Shown in pieces: positions 1 through 8,327 of a DNA stretch of 44,885 bases (positions within the stretch are counted from its first letter, which is position 1; every line of letters begins with the position of its first letter). The stretch covers positions 1 to 44,885 of the forward strand of contig JAPKYE010000075.1 of assembly GCA_026394495.1 (NCBI GenBank). The letters are read 5' to 3'. This stretch comes from Methanobacteriota archaeon. GTDB taxonomy: Archaea > Thermoplasmatota > E2 > DHVEG-1. The position numbers and the translations under genes were made by a program. The notes under the pieces were generated by a model that searched no databases, had not been told where the DNA came from, and saw only the letters and a list, made by a program, of their open reading frames with translations.

Positions 1-1790
1 GCAATGACGCGTATTGTTGCATTGGTCCAGATGTCAAATCCACGGACAAGTACTATGTTATAATACCCATTGGCATCTCCGGTGATTGTCTTTTTAAACC
101 CATCAACTGGGTCAATGTTGTAGATCTGAATATCTGGTGTAACTACTGGTTCAGATTCCAGGTAGGTTACATGTCCGTTCAGTACTGCGGTGTTAAAGTT
201 GTTATGGAGGAATATTACATCATCGTCGGGGTCTTCGGTTGAAACATATTCCCATATAGCGATTTCTGCCCCGATGGGTCCCTTGGAAAGGGTGTGACCT
301 CGGTAACCGGGAACAACTGCATCGTCACCACTCCAGGTATACAGACTGTTACCGACCCAGGTAACTCCATCGTCTATGGATACAGCAAACATCAATTCTG
401 ATTCTTGGGTAGTGGTGTTTGTATGGATACACGTCATGATGAATGTTTGATCTGCGACATGTTCTACTTCAGGGAATCTGTAGGTTCCAGCAGGATCATA
501 CCAGACAACATCATTTGCGAACCATCCAGTGCCTCGTGTGGTTCCGTCATCATAGTAGTTGCCGGCTTCTAGGTAACAATGTGCTTTGGCTGGGTCTTCA
601 ATCTGGTTGTATGTTTCTAACGCATATACAATTGTGTGGTTGTACATGTCGAGATCCGGGTATTCAAATGACCATACACCACTGGGATCCCACCATCCGG
701 GTAAACCACAACCAGGCGAGGTTGTATCGTCGAGGAAGTGTCCCCAAGTGAATGCATCTAAACTTGGCGGCTGGGTTTGATCATTTGCAAACTCATCGCA
801 CATAAACGTGAGTCTGGCTGGATTGTCCAAATCATATGCTATATCAAAACCTTGGGTATATGTAACTGAATCCACAACCCACCCAAAAATATGAAACTGG
901 CCAGGGTTACTAAAATTTGCGAAAAAATAATAAACTTGGTCATTACCACCAGCATGGTCAAGAGTCATTGCGATTGCGCCGAAGAAACCAGGTCCATAAT
1001 TATTATTACAGGTGATCTCAGGGTTCTTTAAGTCAGAGTAACCCATCGAAGGCCAGTAGATATCATCCCATATTGCATTTGGTAAGTCGATAATGGTTGT
1101 TGCGTTAGTCTTCCAAGTCAGAAGATGAAAAGCACCTGAGTCATCCCCATCACGGAATGAGACCGTCCAAACATCCAAGGTTCCATTCTTTCCCCAGTAG
1201 TCAATCGTTGGCATTGAAGCTGGAACTGGTAATCCTATTATCCAATCAATGAATGAAAAACCAGGCCCCCAGGTTACCCCGCCATCATTTGAACCCGAGT
1301 ACACAAGGGTCATATAATTCTCGGTTGGAACTGATTCATTTTGCCATACTTCCTCGTAGACCCTCATGACCATCCCTGCACCGTTGCTTGCAACAGCAGG
1401 ATGTGTATTCCAGAAAAGAAGACCGTCTCTCGTTCTTCGATCAGGATACGTCACAGGAACAACTTTCTCATTTGTTACTTTCTGTGCTGGTAGAGATATA
1501 CTGTTCGGATTGGCAAGATTTCTTTGTTCCACATGAGACGCTATCACGGAATGGTCATGTGTTGCAGTAATTTTATTGAAGTTTTTAAGAGCCCCAATAC
1601 CTTCTGTTGGAAGCATTGAAACTATCCCGTTAAATGCTTCTTGACGGACAGCAGGAGTTATTTCTTCTGCATCCATTATTTTTGTCGCGGTAGTCACTGG
1701 GGTAATAGGTTTTCCCATACCCGTAGTGCTTGTTAACAACAGCCCTGCAATAACTAACGTTATTGCGCCGATATACATTTTTTGTTTCAT
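1..1790 (-). CDS. Secreted Asp-box (BNR/sialidase-like) beta-propeller surface protein, 3' end cut by window edge
   Basis: The frame is open from an ATG at 1790 to the window edge (about 596 codons), so the C-terminus is missing. It begins with a lysine-containing start and a hydrophobic stretch (AITLVIAGLLLTSTTG), a typical signal peptide. At least two Asp-box-like motifs are visible, SNDGGVTW and SIDDGVTW, each of the S-x-D-x-G-x-x-W type that marks blades of sialidase-like beta-propellers. Trp, Gly, Asp and Asn are frequent. Near the cut end, a stretch around TGDANGYYNIVLV looks like the start of a carboxypeptidase-regulatory or Cna-B-like beta-sandwich. No sialidase catalytic residues can be assigned, so an enzymatic role is not claimed; adhesion or glycan binding is equally possible. 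It lies at the downstream end of a minus-strand block of surface proteins and has its own upstream cassette shared with the gene starting at 5891. Confidence 0.75.
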   Translation of the reverse strand, partial: MKQKMYIGAITLVIAGLLLTSTTGMGKPITPVTTATKIMDAEEITPAVRQEAFNGIVSMLPTEGIGALKNFNKITATHDHSVIASHVEQRNLANPNSISLPAQKVTNEKVVPVTYPDRRTRDGLLFWNTHPAVASNGAGMVMRVYEEVWQNESVPTENYMTLVYSGSNDGGVTWGPGFSFIDWIIGLPVPASMPTIDYWGKNGTLDVWTVSFRDGDDSGAFHLLTWKTNATTIIDLPNAIWDDIYWPSMGYSDLKNPEITCNNNYGPGFFGAIAMTLDHAGGNDQVYYFFANFSNPGQFHIFGWVVDSVTYTQGFDIAYDLDNPARLTFMCDEFANDQTQPPSLDAFTWGHFLDDTTSPGCGLPGWWDPSGVWSFEYPDLDMYNHTIVYALETYNQIEDPAKAHCYLEAGNYYDDGTTRGTGWFANDVVWYDPAGTYRFPEVEHVADQTFIMTCIHTNTTTQESELMFAVSIDDGVTWVGNSLYTWSGDDAVVPGYRGHTLSKGPIGAEIAIWEYVSTEDPDDDVIFLHNNFNTAVLNGHVTYLESEPVVTPDIQIYNIDPVDGFKKTITGDANGYYNIVLVRGFDIWTNATIRVI

Positions 1791-1900
1791 TTTGATTTTT
1801 CCGCCCTTCGATAATTTTCCATTCAATTTGTCTATTTTATATATTATACTACATCATTAATATATATATATATTTGTGATGATTAATTTAATCGTCCTCG

Positions 1901-1950
1901 TATAAATACTTTGTTGGAAAAAATACCATATTTTTTTGAAGAGTTTCGAA
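1901..1950 (-). promoter_or_regulatory. Candidate promoter and operator of the Asp-box surface gene (copy A of a duplicated cassette)
   Basis: Read on the minus strand, TTCGAAACTCTTCAAAA (1950 to 1934) is followed after 25 bases by TATTTATA (1908 to 1901), 110 bases before the ATG at 1790. The same 17-mer with the same TATTTATA box at 24 bases occurs at 6079 to 6031, upstream of another surface-protein gene. A site upstream of a TATA box is where archaeal activators usually bind. A second AT-rich run at 1856-1876 could be an alternative TATA box. Confidence 0.45.
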
Positions 1951-1972
1951 CAAACATTATTTATTGCACGTT

Positions 1973-2734
1973 TTATTTTTCGTTTCGATATCGGAGATCA
2001 TCCCACAGATCAATGAAACTTTCTACTGCTAAATGTAATTCAATATGTACCTCGTATTTTTTCAAGACCCGGATTATCTTCTCTGGATCTTTCAGGTTAT
2101 AGCCTTTTTCTTCTCCATGAAAATCAACGACAAGAATTTCATTTTCAACCAATTGTGCAAGATGATATGATAATGTAGAAGATGCTATAGGAACTCGTTT
2201 TAATATTTCTTTATGTTGCAACGTACGATATTTTAATAAAAGAAGAACGATCTTCAAAGAAACTTTTTTACTGATAATCTCAAAAATAATGGTCTCTTGT
2301 TTCCCACTTTCATTCTCTCCGACATAATATCTTTTATAATACCCTTTATCGTCTTTAACCGCAAGAATTTCTCTGTTTCGCTCCATGCAGAGGAGATGAT
2401 AATCGACCGATGGGATACTCATCTTAAGAAGTTCTGCAATCCTGCTCAGATGCAAACCAGGGTTCTGAACAATGAGATAATGAATTTTTTTTCGGATCAC
2501 CCGCGATCGTTTATCACGTTTTTTCTCATCTTGACCTGGAGGATAATATTGCTTATAGCTTGCCTTGTCCGTACTAATAATTAAACCATTTTTTTCCAAA
2601 TATGATAAATGATTTTCTACTTCAGATATGTTGAGCGTAAGCTGTTCAGCGATTTTACTTAAATGAAGACCAGGACGTCGGTAGATCAGATCATAAATTT
2701 TCTTTTGGATTTCATCATCATGAGATTCAATCAT
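1973..2734 (-). CDS. Triple winged-helix transcriptional regulator
   Basis: This 253-residue protein has three ArsR/MarR-like winged-helix units in a row. The first (about 8-65) and second (about 80-140) are internal repeats: both contain a PGLHLS-(K/R)-IAE core recognition helix followed by a SYLEKNG or CMERNR turn and a wing. The third (about 150-225) has TLQHKEILKRVPIASSTLSYHL. This is a common archaeal layout for DNA-binding regulators without a ligand domain. The ATG at 2734 lies 4 bases after the stop of the upstream membrane protein gene, so the two are surely co-transcribed. It is encoded between two surface-protein genes that share an upstream motif, which makes it a reasonable candidate regulator of them, although nothing in the sequence proves this. 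Confidence 0.8.
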   Translation of the reverse strand: MIESHDDEIQKKIYDLIYRRPGLHLSKIAEQLTLNISEVENHLSYLEKNGLIISTDKASYKQYYPPGQDEKKRDKRSRVIRKKIHYLIVQNPGLHLSRIAELLKMSIPSVDYHLLCMERNREILAVKDDKGYYKRYYVGENESGKQETIIFEIISKKVSLKIVLLLLKYRTLQHKEILKRVPIASSTLSYHLAQLVENEILVVDFHGEEKGYNLKDPEKIIRVLKKYEVHIELHLAVESFIDLWDDLRYRNEK

Positions 2735-2738
2735 AACT

Positions 2739-3023
2739 CTATCTCTTCAGAGTAGCAAAAAACAAGAGGGCAAGAATAAAAAAATCAAATGCGCCACTCA
2801 ATAGACCGGAAAGGAACATATCAAGTACCGATAGCTCAGAAAAAAACAACCGAAGGCTCAGCAATACTCCTTTGATTAAAAACACGACAAAAACAAGGCT
2901 GATGAAAAGAAGTTTTGGGTTTTTATACCGCTTATAGCTGAGCAATGAAACAAAAAGCAGTCCGAGTGAAAAGATCGTTATACCTGCACTTAAAATAATA
3001 CTCGCTATACTTCCGATCTCCAT
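2739..3023 (-). CDS. Small three-helix membrane protein co-transcribed with the winged-helix regulator
   Basis: The ATG at 3023 (MEIGSIAS) gives 94 residues. An upstream TTG at 3056 would add 11 polar residues and is less likely, because GAGG sits directly before the ATG. Three hydrophobic segments are visible, at about 5-27, 37-56 and 67-90, with a positively charged loop (YKRYKNPK) after the first. No catalytic motif is seen. Its stop is 4 bases from the start of the winged-helix gene at 2734. Paired small membrane protein and winged-helix regulator genes are frequent in euryarchaea, and a role in sensing membrane or surface state is plausible but unproven. Confidence 0.65.
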   Translation of the reverse strand: MEIGSIASIILSAGITIFSLGLLFVSLLSYKRYKNPKLLFISLVFVVFLIKGVLLSLRLFFSELSVLDMFLSGLLSGAFDFFILALLFFATLKR

Positions 3024-3074
3024 CCTCAACCATCTCTCACTATTCCAAAACAGCAAAGAGGATATAAGAGTTAC

Positions 3075-5891
3075 TTACTTTTTCTTACGGATAATTCTCC
3101 GACGGCGGATAATATGGGCTAGCATAGGACTGAAAAACAGAATCCCTCCAAGGATGCTCACTGAACAATACAAGAGAATGGCAACAACCCCTCCAATCAC
3201 GGGGATGATTTTTTCTGCATGAATGGTGATCTTATGTTCGCTGAATGAAGGAACGGAGACAAGAATATATAATTTGTCGGTTAATAACCCTGCCCACATC
3301 GGTTGATCTTCAGGGGACAGCGGACGGAAAATATCCCCTGAACTTGTTGCCATCTCAATCGGTTTTCCATCATAGGTAACGACGATCTCCTGAAGATCCA
3401 TCACCGTCTTATTCAAAACATCCTCAGGATTATCAATCCGGATGGCGATCACAGTCCCATTCGTGGCATTAGGACCTGCGACCGTAAATCGAAATACGCC
3501 CGTCTCCGTGATCAATGGAATTTCAATATTTATGCTAGTATCATACACCGTAACCGTACTCGGCTGTAATTTGGTAAGGGTTATTTCTCCCCCGATAATA
3601 CCCTCTTTGATACCATATTGAATCGCGTAATCGATGATTTCTTCCTTCGTAAGTCCTGATGTATTTTCAACGCTTTTCAAAACAACATTTACTCCAACTG
3701 CCTCGTGTTCTACAGCCGTGACAGAATGCTTCGTACTTGTTCCATACCCTTGTTTGGTGACCTCTACGGTATATGTACCTACGGGAACTAATAGGTTATA
3801 CCTGCCCAAAAGATCAGTAAAGACACATTTCTGAGTAGACCCTATACCAGTGGCGAAAACACATATCTTTGCATCGCTAATAGAGCCCCCTAGTTCATCA
3901 GAGATTTTGCCGTAGATCCAGCCTTGTTGGACAACGTTTTCGTCGTTCAACACGGTGATCATTGTTGTCGCAGAGATATATCCTTGTATACTAGCCACTA
4001 TCGTATACTCCGTATTTTGTTCAACCGAGGGCGCTGATAGGTTAATCCTGCCTCCACTCATGCTATAATATATCTTATTAAAAACCTCAACTTTTGCACC
4101 CTCGACAGGGGTCCCTGAAGCCGTTATAATAATCAGCTGAAAAGAAGAAGCCTCTCGCACTGAAGAGGGAATATCAATACGTAACACCTGACTGGGTGAC
4201 GGAGCAATGGCGACAGCAAGGATCAAAGACCAGTCGCTTTCAAGGCCGTAGCAATCTTTGGCTTTCACCTTAATCCCAAATGAACCAGTGGTTTTCCATA
4301 TATAGGATTTGCTCATACCACTACCAGACGATACAAAATCAGTCCATCCGCTTTGATTCCCATCTCCCCAATCAAACAAAAACGCTATGTCATCACCTTC
4401 TCGGTCAGTCACAGGATTTACAGTATACACATATTCTCCGCCGACAACCCCTGTATTAGACCCAAAAGGACTCCCAGGACAAACCGGGGGACTATTAGTT
4501 TCGACAACAGTAAAACTCTTGATATCTGTCGCAATCGTATTCCCACGGGTATCTACATAATAGATACGCCAGCCAACGGTCCCTTGAATTATTTCTGGGT
4601 TCTGCCAGCTGAAATTAGACCATTGCCATTGAGAATTTTCTTGCATTTTCATTGGTGACGTGTTTTTAACGGTTAAAAAATCAGATGGCGAACGCATCAT
4701 GGTGTACTCGGTTTTCAACCAGGCGTCACTCTGAGCTATATTGGAAATGCGGATTTCATCAATCTTCCCATCCATCCAATTATAATCATTATCGCGGTAG
4801 GTTCCAATGTTTAACCCCTCTGTTTCTGGGTTAATCGTCCCTGATATAACTGTATTTGCTTCACTTACCCCATTAACGAAAAGGTCTAGACGGTTACCAG
4901 TAGCATTGGCACGTGTTGCTATATAATACCATTGCGGATGAATCAAATCAACAGTTGTCGAACTATAGCAAATAGCACCTCCTGTAGAAGTATGCAAATA
5001 GTTTTTAAAGGTTCGATTATTTGACCATACAAGTAAGGAGATGCTGAAGTCGCTGTCTCCTTCAAATGCATACAATCGTTCGTCTGGGCTTCCATCAACA
5101 TATACCCATGCAGATCCAGTATATGAGCTATCAATAGGTAACCGGAAATCTGCAGTTTTGAAATAATCATCTAATCCATCGAAATCAACGCATTTCCCAA
5201 CCTTGCCATCCTGATTATACACAGGGTTACCACCAGAGCTTGTAACATCCCAATGGTCACTGGTGCTATCATCCAGCTCTGTGGAGGACGCACCCGTCAT
5301 ATGGTGTACCATGAGGAAGTTGGAATTCCAGGTTCCCTCAACGTTCTCTTGATTGCCACAACTAGGATTTCCGTAATACATGTAAAACACAGTATCTTTT
5401 TGGGAACTTAACAGTGGAATATTTATCCAGGCGACCAGTTCTCCAGTTTCACTAGTATAGTATTCTATTTCATGGTTATAACGAATTGTCGTTGTTGCAT
5501 CAACAAAGATAAAATCATCGCCATCTGGTTGTGCGTGGAGGGTAAAATCAGGTGATGTATGCATGATAAGAACAGGGAAGTTCACAAGATCCGTTTCAAC
5601 AAGCGTATGGTTGATGACCAGTTGTTTGCAATACGTCCAATCTTGAAACTCTGAAAAAATCCGCCATTCCCCGGTTTCATTTGTTGCAAGATAAGCATGA
5701 TCCAGGGCAACGTTATCTTTTCCTTGGGCATATAAAGTAATATTTTCTCCAGATCGGATGAGGGTTTTATTTTGTCCTTGATCTTTCCATTCAGGAGATG
5801 TTGTATCATCTAGGGAGACAACGCTCCATGATGTAAGGAGAAGACTACTAAACACAAGCGCATAACATAATATTTTGCATATTTTTTTCAT
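3075..5891 (-). CDS. Large membrane-anchored surface protein: DUF2341, LamG-like, PKD and carboxypeptidase-regulatory-like domains
   Basis: This 938-residue protein has a signal peptide (MKKICKILCYALVFSSLLL) and, near its end, one transmembrane helix (about 900-927) followed by an arginine/lysine tail. That layout places the bulk of the protein outside the cell. Order by eye: DUF2341-like domain (about 80-195, DWTYCKQLVINHT to YMYYGNPSCG); LamG/concanavalin-like domain (about 220-395, ending in DGKIDEIRISN); PKD domain (about 470-560, LFDWGDGNQSGW); a beta-sandwich (about 575-645); a carboxypeptidase-regulatory-like domain (about 655-740, GKISDELGGSISDAKICV); then a membrane-proximal domain. 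The ATG at 5891 is preceded by GGTGACGAAC, a good ribosome site. DUF2341 and LamG usually accompany adhesion or glycan binding; no enzymatic motif is seen. Its upstream region contains copy B of the duplicated cassette. Confidence 0.85.
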   Translation of the reverse strand: MKKICKILCYALVFSSLLLTSWSVVSLDDTTSPEWKDQGQNKTLIRSGENITLYAQGKDNVALDHAYLATNETGEWRIFSEFQDWTYCKQLVINHTLVETDLVNFPVLIMHTSPDFTLHAQPDGDDFIFVDATTTIRYNHEIEYYTSETGELVAWINIPLLSSQKDTVFYMYYGNPSCGNQENVEGTWNSNFLMVHHMTGASSTELDDSTSDHWDVTSSGGNPVYNQDGKVGKCVDFDGLDDYFKTADFRLPIDSSYTGSAWVYVDGSPDERLYAFEGDSDFSISLLVWSNNRTFKNYLHTSTGGAICYSSTTVDLIHPQWYYIATRANATGNRLDLFVNGVSEANTVISGTINPETEGLNIGTYRDNDYNWMDGKIDEIRISNIAQSDAWLKTEYTMMRSPSDFLTVKNTSPMKMQENSQWQWSNFSWQNPEIIQGTVGWRIYYVDTRGNTIATDIKSFTVVETNSPPVCPGSPFGSNTGVVGGEYVYTVNPVTDREGDDIAFLFDWGDGNQSGWTDFVSSGSGMSKSYIWKTTGSFGIKVKAKDCYGLESDWSLILAVAIAPSPSQVLRIDIPSSVREASSFQLIIITASGTPVEGAKVEVFNKIYYSMSGGRINLSAPSVEQNTEYTIVASIQGYISATTMITVLNDENVVQQGWIYGKISDELGGSISDAKICVFATGIGSTQKCVFTDLLGRYNLLVPVGTYTVEVTKQGYGTSTKHSVTAVEHEAVGVNVVLKSVENTSGLTKEEIIDYAIQYGIKEGIIGGEITLTKLQPSTVTVYDTSINIEIPLITETGVFRFTVAGPNATNGTVIAIRIDNPEDVLNKTVMDLQEIVVTYDGKPIEMATSSGDIFRPLSPEDQPMWAGLLTDKLYILVSVPSFSEHKITIHAEKIIPVIGGVVAILLYCSVSILGGILFFSPMLAHIIRRRRIIRKKK

Positions 5892-6030
5892 TGTTCGTCA
5901 CCACCCAGAGTCGTGCATCAGATGGAGAACAAAAGAATATCTATTTTTTCAATAAGTTTTACTCTTTAACTTATCGGATATTCGTATCTCTTCTCACCAT
6001 CGTTACGTGGTGTATACTGTGTGCCTCTCC

Positions 6031-6079
6031 TATAAATATTTTATCTAAAAAAAGTGCAAGTATTTTGAAGAGTTTCGAA
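6031..6079 (-). promoter_or_regulatory. Candidate promoter and operator of the DUF2341/LamG surface gene (copy B)
   Basis: On the minus strand TTCGAAACTCTTCAAAA (6079 to 6063) precedes TATTTATA (6038 to 6031) by 24 bases, 139 bases before the ATG at 5891. The 17-mer is identical to copy A at 1950-1934 and the box is identical, while the sequence between them differs. Conservation of the two ends with near-identical spacing argues for a functional pair rather than a recent duplication. Confidence 0.45.
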
Positions 6080-6162
6080 TAAGAAGAAATTCTCCTTTCA
6101 AAAAAACCTCTGGATTTCAAAGTATAAAAAAAAAGTAAAGTTCAAAATGAAAAAAGTGATTT

Positions 6163-8124
6163 CTAGAATCGTTTTTTCGTACAAAGGAAAATCATCGCTG
6201 CTACAATCACTATTGGGAGGAATATAAACCCCATTATGACATACGAACCAGCTTTCGTCCCTGGTTCGTTCGCAGAACGTGTGATAGTACTTGTTTGACC
6301 CGAGATTTCGTTTTCGAAGATTTGTCCATTAAAGGAATTAGAACTAGTATCGTTTAGCATTAAAACAAAGAATTCTGTTGGCTCCGATGTTGCATTGTTT
6401 TCATCTGTAGCATATACGCGAATGGTGTACGATCCAGAGGACATCCACGTATGAGTTTCATTGATGATGGTTCCGTCCGGGAAAAAAGGTGTCGTTGTAT
6501 TGGTAGTATCGCCCCAGTCAAAAAGATAGGAGATGTTATCGTGCTCAGGGTCTGTGGAAACAGCAATGTACGCATATTCGTGATCAATATATCCAGATGC
6601 GACTCCCTGGAGTTCCGGGTTCGTTGGTAGAAGATTATATGTGATATTGACGGAGGTGGTATCGGCATCTGTTTTTCCATCGGCATCGGTTACCGTTAAT
6701 TTGACTACATATGTTCCATTTTTTTGATAGATGTGTAATGGTGTTTGGCCTGTCCCAATGGTGCCGTCGCCGAAATCCCAAACATAATTGGATATGTTTC
6801 CATCATTATCGGAGCTATTCGATCCATTAAAGAAAACCGGGTGATTGACATATCCATGATACGGTCCACCTGCATCTGCAATTGGGGAATCACAAACGAC
6901 CAGTGCTATTGTCACAGCGATGTTCGAGGCTCCATCATTATCTGTTACTGTTAAGATTACGGTATAGGTCCCGATATGTGAATAAATATGATTCGTGATT
7001 TTTCCAGTGATAACTGTTCCGTCGCCAAAATTCCATTTGTAGGCAACAATGGTTCCATCAGGATCAATGCTGCCTGAACCATCAAAAAGAATTGGTTTAT
7101 GTACCCATCCAAAATAGGGGTCTTTTCTTGTATTTGCAATTGGCGGGATATTTATCAATAACGTTGTTTGAACCTCTGACGACCATTTTCCCGAAGAATT
7201 TTGTACTTTGAAAAAGATGATATGGGTCCCCGCGGCTAAACCAGCGGTGGTAAACGATTGTTCGGTACTGAACTTTCCATTGATACTTGAATTCCAATTA
7301 TAGCCAATAATGGAACCACCTAGAGGGTCTTCTCCATGTCCTGAAAACGACACCGGTTCTCCTTTGACTCCAGGACTTGGATGAATCTCATCAATAACGG
7401 CAAGAAGAAACGGAGACAATGCAACATACACCATATGTGTTGTTGTGCCAGATTTTCCCTCATTATCAACAACTGTTAACGATACTTGATAGTCGTTCGC
7501 TGTTGTATAGATATGCGCTGGATTCCTTTCTGTTGAGGATGTTCCATCGCCAAAATCCCAAGAGTACGAAGAAAATAATTGTATCTCATCAAAAATAGCC
7601 GCATCACTTACATCTTCTTCTGTAAAACGATCTCCGCTTTCATCAGGACCGCTATATAAACCGATCTGGTTCATATCATCAAACCGGATTGTTCTATCAA
7701 ATCCAGCACAGGAACACGAAGAAACACCCCCTTTGCCGTCAATAGGATTATCATGCGTAACAGGCACACCATCTTGGGGGATACTACCGCCATCAGGATC
7801 GACACTACACGAGGCATCAAAGCTAACCAGCGCCCCAACGAGAATGGGGATTGGGGGCGTTGGATTCCAGGAGAAACATGCGTCAGGTTTTGTACCGGCA
7901 GATGATGGACCGTCATCTGGTCCCGTAACACTTGTATCTTGCCCCGTATCACTTATTTGTAGAGGTAAAATATTTGATGGTACGCTAGCAGCAAAGGTGT
8001 GAGACGGAAAGGAAAGAACCATAGCAAAAATGATGAATGTGAAAAACATATTTTTTGATACCAGTCTGATTCTTTTTTTAGTATGGAAATGGTAATTTCT
8101 CAGTATGATATCGTTATCCATCAT
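6163..8124 (-). CDS. Multi-PKD-domain membrane-anchored surface protein
   Basis: This 653-residue protein has a long N-region followed by a signal-peptide core (MFFTFIIFAMVLSF) and a C-terminal membrane helix (about 627-648, VIMGFIFLPIVIVAAMIFL) ending in KKRF. Five PKD-like units are seen. Clear WDFGDG/WNFGDG/FDWGD cores occur in units 1, 3, 4 and 5; unit 2 is degenerate (YNWNSSINGKFS). Unit 1 carries an insertion of about 65 residues before its WDFGDG core, containing a CSC motif and many acidic residues. PKD domains form extracellular beta-sandwich stalks in archaeal S-layer-type proteins. GAGGAG lies 3 bases before the ATG at 8124 and 6 before the ATG at 8121, so either may start. The duplicated cassette of the other two surface genes is not seen upstream. 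Confidence 0.85.
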   Translation of the reverse strand: MMDNDIILRNYHFHTKKRIRLVSKNMFFTFIIFAMVLSFPSHTFAASVPSNILPLQISDTGQDTSVTGPDDGPSSAGTKPDACFSWNPTPPIPILVGALVSFDASCSVDPDGGSIPQDGVPVTHDNPIDGKGGVSSCSCAGFDRTIRFDDMNQIGLYSGPDESGDRFTEEDVSDAAIFDEIQLFSSYSWDFGDGTSSTERNPAHIYTTANDYQVSLTVVDNEGKSGTTTHMVYVALSPFLLAVIDEIHPSPGVKGEPVSFSGHGEDPLGGSIIGYNWNSSINGKFSTEQSFTTAGLAAGTHIIFFKVQNSSGKWSSEVQTTLLINIPPIANTRKDPYFGWVHKPILFDGSGSIDPDGTIVAYKWNFGDGTVITGKITNHIYSHIGTYTVILTVTDNDGASNIAVTIALVVCDSPIADAGGPYHGYVNHPVFFNGSNSSDNDGNISNYVWDFGDGTIGTGQTPLHIYQKNGTYVVKLTVTDADGKTDADTTSVNITYNLLPTNPELQGVASGYIDHEYAYIAVSTDPEHDNISYLFDWGDTTNTTTPFFPDGTIINETHTWMSSGSYTIRVYATDENNATSEPTEFFVLMLNDTSSNSFNGQIFENEISGQTSTITRSANEPGTKAGSYVIMGFIFLPIVIVAAMIFLCTKKRF

Positions 8125-8327
8125 ATGCTCCTCATATCCTAGATTTGCTGCTCCTGCAGACCATTTTTCTATGACCTTGTTTCGGTTAATATCTTATTTA
8201 AACCATGTTGTACAACTGGTACCACGTTTCTTTACAGCGCTTATTCAAAAGTCACTCTACAAAGAACACTGTCGAAGAAAAAATACATACAATATCTGTA
8301 AAATGAGAAATGGATAATCCGGAATGT

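Noticed and set aside
1856-1876. Alternating TA run as a functional repeat
   Set aside because: Simple AT-rich sequence in a leader; could be a TATA region but carries no further structure.
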